A stretch of 64,000 nucleotides of DNA. Origin: Sinonovacula constricta (taxonomy: Eukaryota; Mollusca; Bivalvia; Cardiida; Solecurtidae). The notes under the pieces were generated by a model that searched no databases, had not been told where the DNA came from, and worked only from the letters and a program-made list of their open reading frames with translations. Positions within the stretch are counted from its first letter, which is position 1. Every line of letters begins with the position of its first letter. The position numbers were made by a program, and so were the translations under genes. Location: NCBI GenBank assembly GCA_007844125.1, contig CM017565.1, positions 7,762,885-7,826,884 on the forward strand, in the 5' to 3' direction. Of the stretch, positions 49,080-60,625 are shown in pieces.

Positions 49080-50752
49080 ACTTCAACGTATAGTCTCTGA
49101 TAAAGGCATCTCTTATAAAAGTTTCAAATCGAACGAGATGATCGAGTGTACTGCGTTGGTTACTGAATCCACTTTGAAATTAGGTGAGTAAATATTTTGA
49201 TTCAAGATACCAAACGAGTCTATTATTTATCATTAGCTCAAGTTTTACATATACAACTAGTCAAAGCAATAGGTATATAACTTAAGGGATCTGTTGAATC
49301 CTTTTCCTGTTTAGGTATAGGAATGACGAATGCATTTTTCCACGAATTTGGAAACTTATCCGGAAAACCAAATGTCATTAATAATAGATAAAAGTAAATT
49401 TGATGATGTTCCCGGTAGGTGTTTACGAAAATGATAGGGAAAATCATCAGGTCCAGCAATAGTATCATGAGATTTATTCGGGGCTTCTTTCTTTCAGAGA
49501 AAATGGTTGGTTGTATTTTCATTTTTGTTGATTTAAAGTTGATTTCACTTTTCTCAACCCGTTTCTTTACATTTTAAAATTCTTTCGAGTAATTTTCGGA
49601 AGACGATTTTTTTGAAAACCTTTTAGCAAGAGCGTCTGATATTTCTTTTTTTTTTTCCTGTAATTATTGAGTTGTTAGATTTAAAGTGATTAACTGCTGC
49701 TGACGAAGATTTACCGCTCATTTTTCTTATGGCTTACCAGACATTTTGACCGATGTTTTACTGGTTATGCCAAAAACAAATTTCTGCTAAGATGTTCTTT
49801 TGGCTTGTTTAATGATCTACTTGCTCTTTGTCCTATCCTTTTATGACATTATTTGGATTAACACTAATAGGTTGAATATTGAATTTCTGAAGTGCCGCTC
49901 TACGTTTTCGAAGGGATATTTTGCATTCATCATTAAACAAAGGATTTCGCTTTGACTTTGTCGTGGTCTTAGGTATACACTTTTTAGCTGTGCTATAAAT
50001 AATTTTTGAGAATGAATGTATTTTATCATCAGCATTCTCAAATGTTAAAGAAGTCAATTCTTAATTATAAAATATTGAGAATGATTCCAAATTTGCTCAG
50101 GTCATTGTCCAATAAGTATTTAAGTTGACTGATTCGTTTGTTAATATTACAGGAAAATGATCACTCCCACATAAATCTTTATGCACATCTCAACTATAAA
50201 TAAGATACATAGAAGGATGACATAAAGAAAGGTCAAGTAATGCTCTGAAGCAAGATGTAAGTAAGTTGCCTTTTTGTTATTCAATAAGCATAAATCATTT
50301 TGGGCAGTAAGTCCTCTAACATTTCTGCCTCATATTGTTATTACCAGAACATCCCATGTCCATTCAATTCCCCTACAAGAAAATAAGGGGAAGGTAACTG
50401 ATTTATTAAATCATCTAATTTAGATTTTGAAATATCTGAATTAGGTGGAAGATAAAAGGAACAAACTGTGATGAGTTTATGAACAGTTACACGAATGGCA
50501 ACAGCCTGTAAAATTAGTAATAAGGTTAATTTTAGAATGTGGTAGTTTGGAGTTGACAAGTATTGTCGATGCTACAGACGCCCTTTCACATATTGTATGA
50601 ATGTGATTATAAAAGGAATAACCTTTAAAGTCAATGTTTTCACTTTCCTTCAGGAATCTCTCCTAAAGGCATAGCACAACAGGGTTTGAAATGGTCAATA
50701 AAAGTAGAAATTCATTAAAATTGGCTCTAAGACGCCGACAATTCCAATGAAC
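49080..50752 (-). pseudogene. LINE copy E ORF2 remnant (endonuclease and RT fingers)
   Basis: Begins with a HWNCRRLRANFNEFLLLL-type endonuclease start near 50752. Endonuclease fragments follow (50559-50341: SFYLPPNSDISKSKLDDLIN, then QLPSPYFLVGELNGHG). The linker is at 50057-49833 (FSKIIYSTAKKCIPKTTTKS). RT fingers at 49522-49238 read NSWKNAFVIPIPKQEKDSTD, then PLSYIPIALTSCICKT. The catalytic YxDD block and RNase H are deleted. Confidence 0.7.
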
Positions 50753-50779
50753 TACTTTGCTGTTCATGGGATTATATTA

Positions 50780-52063
50780 AATTGTATTAAAATGGATTAT
50801 CTTAGCGCTTTAACAGGTGACCTTGATGGTTTGTCTTTGTCTGGTGGAGAATCCGACTCCATCAGCCAATCAAATCTATTTACAGAGTTGGACCGGCAAA
50901 CTCTCTTCTCCCGGATTTTGGGAGGACTAGGTCCTCTTGTTTTCCCGGAACGGCTTGTAGCTTCTCTTGAGGCTTTTACCATTGCGGCAGCTTTTCTTTC
51001 TGCCTTAGTCCGCTTTGATGTAGGTTCTGAAGGTTGGGTAGAGGAGGACTTGGTAAGTTGGTTAGAGGAAGGTTAAGAAGATTGTGTAGAAGATGGTTTG
51101 GGTGTAGTAGTTTTATTTGCTTCAGACTACTTTGCATTTTTGAACTTGGTAGGAATTATGATTTTTTCAGATACTTCATCACCTGATTGTATTTTATACT
51201 ACATTGAACTGTCTTGGTAAACGGAAGTATGAGATTGTGAAATAGCAGCGAAAGTTGTTTTTGAACATTTCTCTTTAGTTAACTTACGTGCCTCCAGAAA
51301 TGAGAAAATACGGGTGTATTAAATTTTGAGTTCTTCTTTCTCAAATGTCCATATTGGTCGTGTGATCCGAAGCAAAATATGGACACTTCGGGTCCGCTTC
51401 ACACTTTACGTTTAGAGCGTGGGCTGGTTCACTATATCGTCCGTAGATGATATTGTTTGTACAGCTAGACTCGCCATGGCCAAATTCTTGACAGTCAAAG
51501 CAACGTCAAGGATTGGGATGTATGTTGGTATTTCGACGATAAGATAGCCGACTTTGATTGTTGGTGGAAGGTTGAGATTATTGAATGTAAGTACTAAAGT
51601 GTTTGTAGGTATCCGACGTCCTTCCTTATTGAAGGAGATCCTCCTAACACCACTCACACCCTGTGGTGTGTGTTCTGTCAGGATCACCTCCTCCGAAAGT
51701 CCAGGAAGGTCAGGGCAGCGGATGACACCTTTTGAAAAGTTAAGGGAATTATGTTAGAAGGCTTTTACTTTGGGTGAACAAAATTCTTGAAGTTTCAAAA
51801 TTGTATCAGAGATGGGCTTTCTTTGAGTTTCAGATAAGAGGCAATCCTTTTTTTTTTATTTTCTTGACAGAATCAACAGTTCCAATTAGGCCTTTAATTA
51901 ATTTTTCTAAAACAAAAGGTGATATTTTAGTAAATTGAGTAATTTCTAGAGATTGAATGACAAAGAAGCGTGGAAAATTTGTATTGGACGATGCAATGTC
52001 TGTATCAAAGTCTTCTGAAGTGATTGTTGGAATCGGTTCGTAACATTTGCGTTTGCGATCCAT
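50780..52063 (-). pseudogene. LINE copy E ORF1 (zinc-knuckle protein) remnant
   Basis: ORF1 product would bind the element RNA. The start ATG is near 52063 (MDRKRKCYEPIPTITSEDFD). The middle section (51687-51412) reads LTEHTPQGVSGVRRIS, GRRIPTNTLVLTFNNLN and KVGYLIVEIPTYIP. After a frame change the CCHC region follows: an NPLRCFDCQ-like then EFGHG trace around 51540-51460. A proline/serine/basic-rich C-terminal part (50982-50797) reads MVKASREATSRSGKTRG then PSPPKIREKR. Several frameshifts, including an A-run near 51850, break the ORF. Confidence 0.65.
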
Positions 52064-52630
52064 GGAGTTTTTGATATGTATGTAGTATTCTGGATCACCA
52101 CCCTTCTCTGAGCCCAACAAGGGGACGTTGATATGGAGTGGATTTCCGGCCTCCCAACGTCAGTGATACCAGAGTGTTATACAACGACATGAAATACAAA
52201 ATGTAAATGATGCCAGATTGATCCGTATAGCCGGCTGTCCATTAGATTATAAGTAAAAGGAGATAATTAGAGGTAGGGGTTGCGTTACACGGTATACAAT
52301 AAAGGGAAAAGCAGAAGTAAGAGTGGATAGAACAACTAAGTAAATGTATATAATAGGGGAATAGCAACCTATGAACAACGCGGCCAGCCGATTGGTTATA
52401 CCGGACCGCCCGTCTTCCCCACAACTACGGGGCAAAGTAGTGTGTTGACCAGTGCTGACTTGCATGCCATATCCTGACAAGCCAACAAAGGCCTCAACCA
52501 CCGGGATCCCCTCGTCACAGAGATACAGGGTTGCCACCCACGGCAAACAGGTGGGCTGCCTTTGGAGGGTTCTTACCCCGCTACATGTAGCAGCAGCCGG
52601 AGAATTCTAAGGCCCCTACTGGCAGGGTCT

Positions 52631-53269
52631 CATACATTTTTAACTTCTACGAATAGATAACGAATATTGCGAGATAAATTTAAACCCATACACAAATTAT
52701 TGATAAACACGAGTGCTCTTTAAACTTTTCTTTCTTACTCTACCATTATGCCAACAAAAAACAATTTTGGATTGCATCATTGTAATGTTTTTGTTTCTTT
52801 TTATTGACGAATTGGAAAGAATGTAAATGAATTATGTAGTATTTTCAATGGACAACTTGAAAAAGAAATGATGCCTTAATTTACCATAATAGAACAATGA
52901 CATGTTTATAAAGATACAAATCACAGTTTACTAAAATGATTTATAAAAAGAAACCATATAACATAAAAATGGTACATCATGGGGTACATTGAAGTATGTA
53001 AGTGGTAAACAAACGTGTTCTATTTTGTATGATATTTTTAAATGACTATTAATATGTACATACACTTATACATTTACACACAAACACGAACACTCCTTAT
53101 ACTAACAAAGTATACATCAATGAAATGAATACAAAGGTATATCGAAAAGGTAGCAAGACACATTTACATGAATTCGCTGATATTTTACTATACTTCATTT
53201 CATCTGACAAATTAGAAACTATACATATTCTTAGATCTTTAGATTGTGGGGGTTATTTACATAACTTAC
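52631..53269. other. AT-rich DNA between LINE copy E and the transposase remnant
   Basis: Lies downstream of the splice-donor-like end of the TNP2-like pseudogene on the minus strand, so it may be old intron. No exon was recognised. Confidence 0.45.
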
Positions 53270-53806
53270 CTGCATTCAAATATTCTTCATAGTTTGTCAT
53301 TTGTGCCACCTTCACATACAATGTTTTGTACTAGGGCTACTTTGTTACTAACCAATAAACAATTGCTTCCCTTATTTACTGATCAATATTCCACTGGCAA
53401 ATGATTCTCCTTAAACTGTAAACAATCATTTGTATCTTGTGATAATGGACCACTTCTATGTTCTACTTGAAATAAGCCTGGTGGTGAGAGTGTTGCTGTT
53501 TTGGTAAAACTATTCTTTTTTTTTCAGAAAGCCTCCCAATGACTTGCTGCAAACGACAATTTTGTTTCAAAATTTTCCTTACATTATCGGCTAGGTGAAT
53601 AAGGCCATGAACATTATAGATCCTCAGATCTTGACCATAAAGCAGTCCAAAGTCTGAGACAAAAGACGCAAAGTTTCATTAGCAAACATATTATAATCTC
53701 TGTGATATAAATTGCTTGACAGACTGTAAATTCCAACACACAATGACATAAATTGTTTATAGATGGCTGGTGATAAAACTTCGAACATAATGTCATAGCA
53801 TATTTA
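53270..53806 (-). pseudogene. TNP2-like transposase remnant, C-terminal part
   Basis: On the minus strand the pieces read in order YDIMFEVLSPAIYKQFMSLC then VGIYSLSSNLYH (53790-53690), MFANETLRLLS, IMFMALFT/HGLIHLAD-like (about 53615-53585), CRLQQVIGRLSEK (about 53560-53525) and VALVQNIVCEGGTND (about 53330-53285). The segment ends in GAATGCAG followed by GTAAGT (donor at 53269-53264). The order fits a family of metazoan uncharacterised transposase-like proteins that I relate to TNP2/EnSpm-CACTA. Frames shift repeatedly. It continues the segment at 54438-55290 across an inserted R repeat. Confidence 0.6.
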
Positions 53807-53811
53807 AATTG

Positions 53812-54436
53812 ATCTTGTTATATATCAGCGCTTGGGCTGTTTTATTTATTTGTTCTTATAATATATCAGCGCTTGGGCTGTTTTATTTGTTCTTATAATA
53901 TCTTATAATATATCAGCGCTTGAACTGTTTTATCTGTTCCTATATCTTATAATATATCAGCGCATGGGCTGTTTTATTTCAAATTGATCTCTCGCTTGGG
54001 ATTGTTGTTTTTACGTTGCCGAGGATTTTATCTACTGTACATACTGTACATATGTTTATAGTTTACTTTGTTGCTACTTGTAATGTATGTATATAAGTTC
54101 ATTATATTTGTTTTAACTCCCGATGCAGGTGCTTATTGATAGTTGTTTCTCTTTGACGGGATGTTGTTATTTACACTGTTTGTTAGCAAGAAAAACCTTC
54201 AGGAAGTGCGAGGTTGGAGCGCTCCACAAACCAAGTTTAAGCACCCCAGTTGGCCCTTTTGCCGACTGACCGTTCCAAGGCGGTAACTGATGTTTTTTCT
54301 TTATGTGTGTTATGTCTCGTCTCTGTGTTTATTTGTTTTTCACATTTGCATTTACCTTGTTTGCCTTTATCTACGTGTAGATAAAATTTAAATATCTGTT
54401 AGAGTTTTGATAGGACCTTTTCTTATTTACCTATTC
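53812..54436 (+). repeat. R repeat, full copy with tandem head units
   Basis: Four head units, each ending TATATCAGCGCTTGGGCTGTTTTAT or a close variant (53816-53990), precede the R body (GCCGAGGATTTTATC ... CTCCCGATGCAGG ... core ... TTTACCTATTC). The unoccupied sequence ATAAAATTTAAATATCTG at 54380-54398 is the target later hit by the gypsy element in another R copy. This copy is itself inserted in the transposase remnant. Confidence 0.85.
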
Positions 54437-54437
54437 A

Positions 54438-55290
54438 TACAATGTACTGGACTAGTATATAATAAAAACTGTCTGAATTCGGTTGCTTTCAATCTGTCAG
54501 CTTCAAACAATGGCCACACTTTACGTAGAAATTCCCTAGGACGATGTTTTAACCCAAGCAAGCTTTCTGATTATTTGCGAATCGCAGTAGCACTTATCCT
54601 TTGTCCATCTCTTGTGCCTTTCATTCATATGCATATAGGACGTTTAACAACATCAAAACACACGAGATGGATAACATCTGATGGAAATTGGGAAACCATC
54701 CTTATTTTAAGTTCGGAAGAAGGAGGATTGTCCATTATGATGCGAAGAATGGGCCATTTCATCAAATTGAGAATCTGTTCCTAAATCTGCATTTAATTAA
54801 ATCCCAAACCCCATACATCACACATTTATCGTATCCAAAGTACCCACTATGACCTTTGACTTGTTAAACAAAACCACGCGCAAGGGTATCACAAATTTCA
54901 CATTAAATGCTTATGTGAAATTCAAAATCAATACCTGCTTAGTTAGCACAAATTGCCTCCTGCTCAAGCCTTTTCATTTCTTAGACAAAATCGTGCACAA
55001 AAAAGAATATTTGAGGGTTTTTATCCGCAAAGAAAATGCATATAATGAAGGGTTCATCACTAAATGGTGACTCTATTCTTCCCAGTATCGGCCAAAACTG
55101 AGTGCCTGAACTTTTGAACAGATGGATGTCATCAATATTTAGCTGAATTTGAATTGTTTCCTGCTGACTTCTAAACTTCTCAACAGCAATTTGTAATAAA
55201 TGATGCCATACACCTTTTTCTCTGTACCAAAAAGGTGATAGATCAACAGACTGTGTCAATGACAATAACGTTTCCGGATGATTGTAAACA
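54438..55290 (-). pseudogene. TNP2-like transposase remnant, N-terminal and central part
   Basis: On the minus strand 55265-54981 is open: SPFWYREKGVWHHLLQIAVE, then IQIQLNIDDIHLFKSSGTQF, WPILGRI and DEPFIICIFFADKNPQIFFF. After a stop, CDTLARGFV, GHSGYFGYDKC (about 54855-54820), MVSQFPSDVIHLVCFDVVKR (about 54705-54640) and LKATEFRQFLLYTSPVH (about 54500-54445) follow with frame changes. This block order (LFKSS-QFWPILGR, GHSGY-G-DKC, MVSQFP---HLVC, FLLYT-PV) is typical of a widespread invertebrate transposase-like family. It would have been a DNA-transposon enzyme and is now non-functional. Confidence 0.7.
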
Positions 55291-56229
55291 TTACTGATGA
55301 GCTTGGAAACATTATATTTACTTTACTATAGAATCGCTAATATCTCTAACTTTTGGCATAATTAGGCAAGAGCAATATTAGCTGTGGAGTATGTTCACCA
55401 GATAATATAAAGCAATATAGCTATGAGGCAAATGGTGGTACAACTGCCACAAGTGACTAGACAAGTTCACGAAAATAAGTGAAGAAAAAATATGTTTATG
55501 CTTATACAGTTAAATCAGCACTCGGTTGTTGTGCTAAAGAAAATACTGTAGTTCATTATTATAATAGCAAATTCAAAAAATCAAAGGTGAATATGTCTAA
55601 AACAGAAATATCTGCAACTTATGTCTTCTGTTGCGTAATTTTAGCTCTCAAATCGAAATTGGATCATTTTTTACAGAATTAAAGTTCAACATAAAATAAA
55701 AAATAAATAATGTTTGTTTGAAATTTAAAGTTCTAAAAACGTAACCTTATTTTGCAGACAAACATAAAGTTTATTTTTTATGTTTCATTCCGACACAATA
55801 ATTTTGAGTATATGAATTAAATATTTACTGCAAACAATGGAACGAAATGTGAATAACTGATCTTGCATAATTACTCTCCCTTTCCGGTTCATATTGTTTG
55901 TTTCATTGTATCGTTTTCTTACGATATCGAGCCAAAGTGGTGATGTTCGTTAGGTTTGTGTTATATATTACTACCGTCTTTGTTGGTATTGATAATTAGC
56001 AATAACGACTCCTCTTACCTTCTGCCTATATCTTGAAATATTTGTTAAAATGATAAGACTGTTAAAGTTATACTTGCATATTCCAAGAAGTGTGCGATAT
56101 TTCCAAAAGTGTTAATGAATTCCTAAAATGTTAAATATATGTCATTATTCAGAAGATCATTAATAGTTTATATATAATTTTATGAAATATATTGGCTTAC
56201 CTCCGAACTTTATTTTTTATTTCTGAATA
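55291..56229. other. AT-rich DNA, nothing recognised
   Basis: The upstream part of the transposase may extend a short way into 55300-55480 on the minus strand, but the similarity is too weak to claim. Confidence 0.45.
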
Positions 56230-57480
56230 AGGTTTGTATTCTTGTGTATGTACTCTGGACCTAGAATGAGCATATTATTGATATCTGGTATTTGGCTAAT
56301 TATTACTTTTAAATATGTTCTATCAATAAGAATGGTCTTTCAAATCCAATAGGTTTTGAGGGCATTGATAAAAGCTTCTATATTGACCATTCTCAATCCT
56401 CCCTCTGCATAATTCTTATAAATGAAACCTATTTTTATTTAATCTTGTTTTTGGTTTCACTTTGAAAGTGTAAGGGTTTTGGTAACTGTGTTTTTTCTTA
56501 TGGTGTAAGATTTCGTATTGACCATTGTTTTAGTAATTGTTGGATCACATTAACCTTTTAGTAGAATTCAAATTGGTTATATTGTGAAAGTCTGTATAAC
56601 ATGTTATTCCAAGCAACGTGAAATGCATATCCGAACAAGTTTTGTTGTGGTAAAAGGTTACCTAACCATTCAGCTTTGCTTTTCTGGTAATAATATAGAG
56701 GCAGAAATATTGGCATAGAACTGTAGCATATTTGTAGCTGACAGGAGAGATTTTTCACTACCATGAAGAAGTTGTGAGGTATAGTCAGCATATTTTGATG
56801 TCTTATATTCAATGTTTCTAGTGTCGATACCTTTTATATTTTCATATTTCCATGAAACCAGCACCTCTGCGCAAAGTATAAATAAAAAAGGTGATATTGG
56901 GTCGCTTTGACGGCACCCTCTTTGCAAATAGAACCATTCCGAGCAAAGTCCATTTATAAGACGACATGATTCCTTATTGTTTTAAAATGTATTTGTCTCC
57001 ATCCAATCCCTAAAGATATTACGAATTTAAAAAGATCTAGCGTTCTGTTTATGAGAAAGACCCGAAAATCGAGTCGAAATATTTTTAAAGTCAATTAAAA
57101 GGAGTAATCCAGGAATATTGTTGTGTTCTGGGAGGGTTATTAGATCTTAAACTATATGGTATTCTCTCCAATATATTTATTTCGAACAAACCCTTCATTT
57201 ATCAATATGTACAGAACTTTTTAACCAATTTGCTATTGCAGAAGATGCGATTTATAAGATACATTAGGAAGTGATATTGGTCTCCAGATTATTCGTAGAG
57301 TCTTATCTTTGTCTAATTTGGGGATGTTTGTTATTATGCCATGTTTTGTGACAACCAAAGTAACAATCCTTATAGGATGAATTAAATGGCAACACGTGAT
57401 AGCATGCACAGGGTAAAGAAATCCGACCGTCACACTCTACTAACATTGAAAAGGCACATGACTAAGGTATTCAAATATCA
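56230..57480 (-). mobile_element. Tx1/L1-like LINE remnant (RT region)
   Basis: On the minus strand: ITNIPKLDKDKTLRIIWRPI then SLPNVSYK (57345-57245), a block with FVRNKYIGENTI (about 57190-57140), IDFKNISTRF, then QRGCRQSDPISPFLFILCAE (about 56925-56860) and KTSKYADYTSQLLHGSEKSL (about 56805-56745, where the usual YADD is YADY). These are RT blocks of L1/Tx1-type LINEs. The second catalytic Asp being Tyr and many stops show it is dead. It differs from the I/Nimb copies. Confidence 0.7.
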
Positions 57481-57520
57481 ATCAAATGTAAACGCTGAAA
57501 GATAACTGCAGAAACAACCA

Positions 57521-57590
57521 TCATTATTATTAGCATATGGCATGGTTCCGTGTATTATATTTTTATATCCCGATAAAAACATTTACAATA
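57521..57590 (+). repeat. Left arm of a 70-bp inverted repeat pair
   Basis: TCATTATTATTAGCATATGG, then CATGGTTCCGTGTATTATAT and a ...CGATAAAAACATTTA block. Its reverse complement, about 90% identical by eye, is at 60556-60625. Confidence 0.8.
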
Positions 57591-58319
57591 TAAATAGTGA
57601 CGGATCTTTTCTGTAACTGAGTTAGAAAGATATCTGTAACAAATACCAACGTTCACGTTGAACTACATGCAATTAATTGTAAATATTGTCTTCAACTTTT
57701 CAGATATTACTGATGTATTTTCATGAAGAAAGCTTATATTACTATTTTATTTGTATAAAAGTGGTTATTTCAAAAAAAAGAAACCGACCATTTCTTTATT
57801 TTATTTTTTCTAAGTGGGTGTTCTATTTGAACGAATGTGTTACAGTGTATTCTTGTAACATCGGTGTGTTTAATAGTTAATTGCACCTTGAGGCAAGCGC
57901 CCCGTTTATACTAGAGCTTGCTATACTAAGGGTTCATAACAAAAGTGTGGGAGTAACAAAGGATTGCTCTGCTAAGGTGTATGGAAACTAGACTATTTGA
58001 GATTTTCGGTTTATTTGATATTGTTTGCTACAACTTCGTTTTTTGACAAGCTACAGTATTACCATTCGCCACTTGGTTTCTTTTGTTAAAGAAGACATCA
58101 CGAAATGATGCGATGCTGCAACCATTTATTCTTTTATGGTCATGTTTTTCCTTGATTCAAAAAGTTAATTGTACTTATAATTAACCATTTTGTATAGTGT
58201 TTCTAATCTAAATAATACTACTTTCTCTTATAAACTCTATGTAGACATTAGTTTTCAATGACGTCACCACTTTCGTCATTTTCTTTTCCAATAGATTAGT
58301 TTTCTTTTCATTGCTTGCA
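57591..58319. other. AT-rich DNA inside the inverted-repeat pair
   Basis: No transposase-like frame was found here. Confidence 0.5.
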
Positions 58320-58560
58320 TTTAAGGTACCTATGAGGAAGTGTGACGTTAGAACTCTGTAAAACCTGTTTAAGCATCCCAGATGGCCCATATTGCCGACT
58401 GAGCATTCCAAGGCGGTAACTGTCAGGTTTGCCTTTTCGTTAAATGACTCATGACACATTTGTTCTTATTTTGCACTTGGCTTGCATGTGAAAAACATGT
58501 GTCCTGTGCCTTTACGGAGTTTGGTATATGTTGCAATGCTCATATATTCTTATTTTTGAA
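58320..58560 (+). repeat. R repeat, diverged subfamily copy
   Basis: Core recognisable (GAGGAAGTGTGACGTTAGAACTC, CCCAGATGGCCCATATTGCCGACTG, CATTCCAAGGCGGTAACTG). It is followed by a tail that differs from other R copies but matches 7250-7315 (GTATATGTTGCAATGCTCA). Confidence 0.65.
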
Positions 58561-60039
58561 TTCATTCGTATATTTCTTATAATTTGTTATTATTGCAAGA
58601 TTTACCTTTAACTGCGATTTCATGCCATTGTCTGCTAAACTTTTGTTCACATTAAGATGTAGTCTATAAGAAGAACTGCTGTCCATAGCGGAATCATTCA
58701 TATTGTTTGAAGTTTATTTAATTGTATTACTTATTTGCACTTTTAGCAAGTTCAGCATCGCAATAGGAGGCTTTGCCCTTTTCTTACAAAATTACATACT
58801 CACAATCCTTCCGGAAATATATTTTGCGATGTAACTTTCAAATTATAAAAAACCATTGCAACCAAAACAATTTTGTACAAACTGATGGATACAAATTAAA
58901 CTGTTTTATTATTGGATGGTGCGTGTAGTGACTCAATTTACCAATGATACTATTATATTTCTTAAGTTAAAATCTAAATCGTCCATTTTATGTCCAAAAG
59001 ATCATACCCTCGAAATGATCGTAATATACAAAACGATGTTTTTAACAGCAAACATAAGACTTTAGTTTAGTTTGGGAGATAAAGTGATTATCAATAAAAC
59101 AACACATTACTAAGTAAGTGACTTTAAATCGCCTTTCGAAAGTAAGAATATTATATTCACGAATATTTATCTTTATGAATATCAATCTGAAAAGTCGATT
59201 TAAATTGTATGACATTCCTCTTATACCAGATATAGCACGACCTCTGTTTTGTGAGGAATGTGAATCTAATGGACTCTATATACTTATAATGGAAATGATT
59301 TGACGCCATAAATGCACCTACTGGGTGGAATGATGTCCATCAAAACGCAAATTAATGAAAAGCTACATAGGTTCACTGCTCAATTAGGACTACATTTAGG
59401 ACACAGGGATTGAACAAGATAAGAAGTACAATGGGAGAAATTATGGAGAAATACAAAAACAGAGTTTTAAACACAAAACAGCTTTACTTACATAGATTTT
59501 TTATGTAAAATTACTGAACTAGTAGTATTAGTTGTTGTTTTGTTTTTCTTGTTATCTTTTAATTTCCAAACTTACAGAATATAAACATGTGTTTAACATA
59601 ATATTTAGTACCTATGCTGGTTTTGTACATAATTTTCAATCATTCTGCCATCCCTTTCATCATCGACATCTCTCTCTGTCTCTCTCCCATCTTTCTGTCC
59701 CTCGCTCTTTGTATCCTATCTGTTCTTTTACTAGACTACAAATTATATTGGGATTGCATTTAGCAAGAATAATAACATGAAATTTCGGATAAACTTATCA
59801 ACAATCTTGTAATTTGATAGGATGTTTATGTTTGTTTGTAGTATGTTTGTAGTATCGTTTGTATCCTATGACGTTGATTCATATGCAGTTATAAAATATT
59901 ATTTGCCTTTCCCTAAGGAGGATTACATATTTGTTTTAAGCTATTAATTCTACTACTATTAGTCACATATAAGTACATATAGAAAACTATAAATGATGGT
60001 CTATTTTGATAGAATGTTGAAGATAAAATATAATATTTG
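58561..60039. other. AT-rich DNA with a pyrimidine tract
   Basis: A CT-rich run at 59665-59715 (TCTCTCTCTGTCTCTCTCCC) is the only notable feature. It makes a serine/leucine-rich open frame that is not considered a gene. Confidence 0.5.
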
Positions 60040-60270
60040 AGTATTATAGCGGTGCAAGTATTTGTCTGTTAGATGTAATGCCCAACAGAGCTACTTCTTT
60101 TCCAATAACAACATTTGCCGATTTGGATTGCAGGGACCAATTTAAGTCATTCCGCAGTTGTTGCAAAACGGGACAATCCCAGAAACGATGTTCAATTATT
60201 TCAAGGAGCGTACGTTTATTATATTTAAAAAAGAAAGATATTTTACCAAACAACTACAAACAAAAGTCAA
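60040..60270 (-). mobile_element. Tx1/L1-like LINE C-terminal fragment
   Basis: On the minus strand 60253-60044 reads LEIIEHRFWDCPVLQQLRND, then LNWSLQSKS. The IEHxFWDCP block is the conserved C-terminal motif of L1/Tx1-type ORF2. It is not collinear with the RT fragment at 56.2-57.5 kb (order reversed), so it comes from another insertion. Confidence 0.65.
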
Positions 60271-60555
60271 ATGTGATTTGTTATATTCCCAAATAAGCAC
60301 CAAAAGTGGCAACTTATATTTTATAGATTGTCTGTGCTTATTGTATTTGATCAAATAACTTGCAATTGGGCACCGTCTTGAAACTTAGTTTTCAATGGTA
60401 AAAAGAATGCTTGTGCAGTTTCATTATGTGCGACGAAACAGCGTTATCTCTGATAATACGTAGTTACTACTTGAGCTGTTTTTTAAAGCAACATAGATCT
60501 GTTGTTTATGCTTATAAATCATAATACGATGCAGAAATGTTAATAAACTAGATTA
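60271..60555. other. AT-rich DNA, nothing recognised
   Basis: No supported feature was found here. Confidence 0.5.
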
Positions 60556-60625
60556 CTATTATAAATGTTTTTATCGAGCTATAAAATATAATACACGGAA
60601 CCATGCCATATGCTAATAATAATGA
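60556..60625 (-). repeat. Right arm of the 70-bp inverted repeat pair
   Basis: Reverse complement of 57521-57590, including CACGGAACCATGCCATATGC. The inner flanks diverge after the AAATGTTTTTATCG block. Confidence 0.8.

Larger units (their letters stand above)
48944..52630 (-). mobile_element. I/Nimb-like LINE, copy E (best-preserved 5' half)
   Basis: Starts near 52630 with the shared leader (GTAGGGGCCTTAGAATTCTCC) and ends at 48944 with GTGTCGGTGTGCCGTAAAAACCC. ORF1 and the endonuclease plus RT fingers of ORF2 are readable. A deletion near 49075 removes the rest of RT and RNase H and joins directly to the 3' tip. It is the most complete leader-ORF1 copy in the window. Confidence 0.8.

Noticed and set aside
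50747..51076. 109-codon plus-strand frame rich in Leu, Ser and Glu
   Set aside because: It is antisense to the proline/serine-rich end of LINE copy E ORF1.
54407..54784. 125-codon plus-strand frame
   Set aside because: It begins in the R tail and then runs antisense to the TNP2-like transposase blocks, which explain this sequence better.
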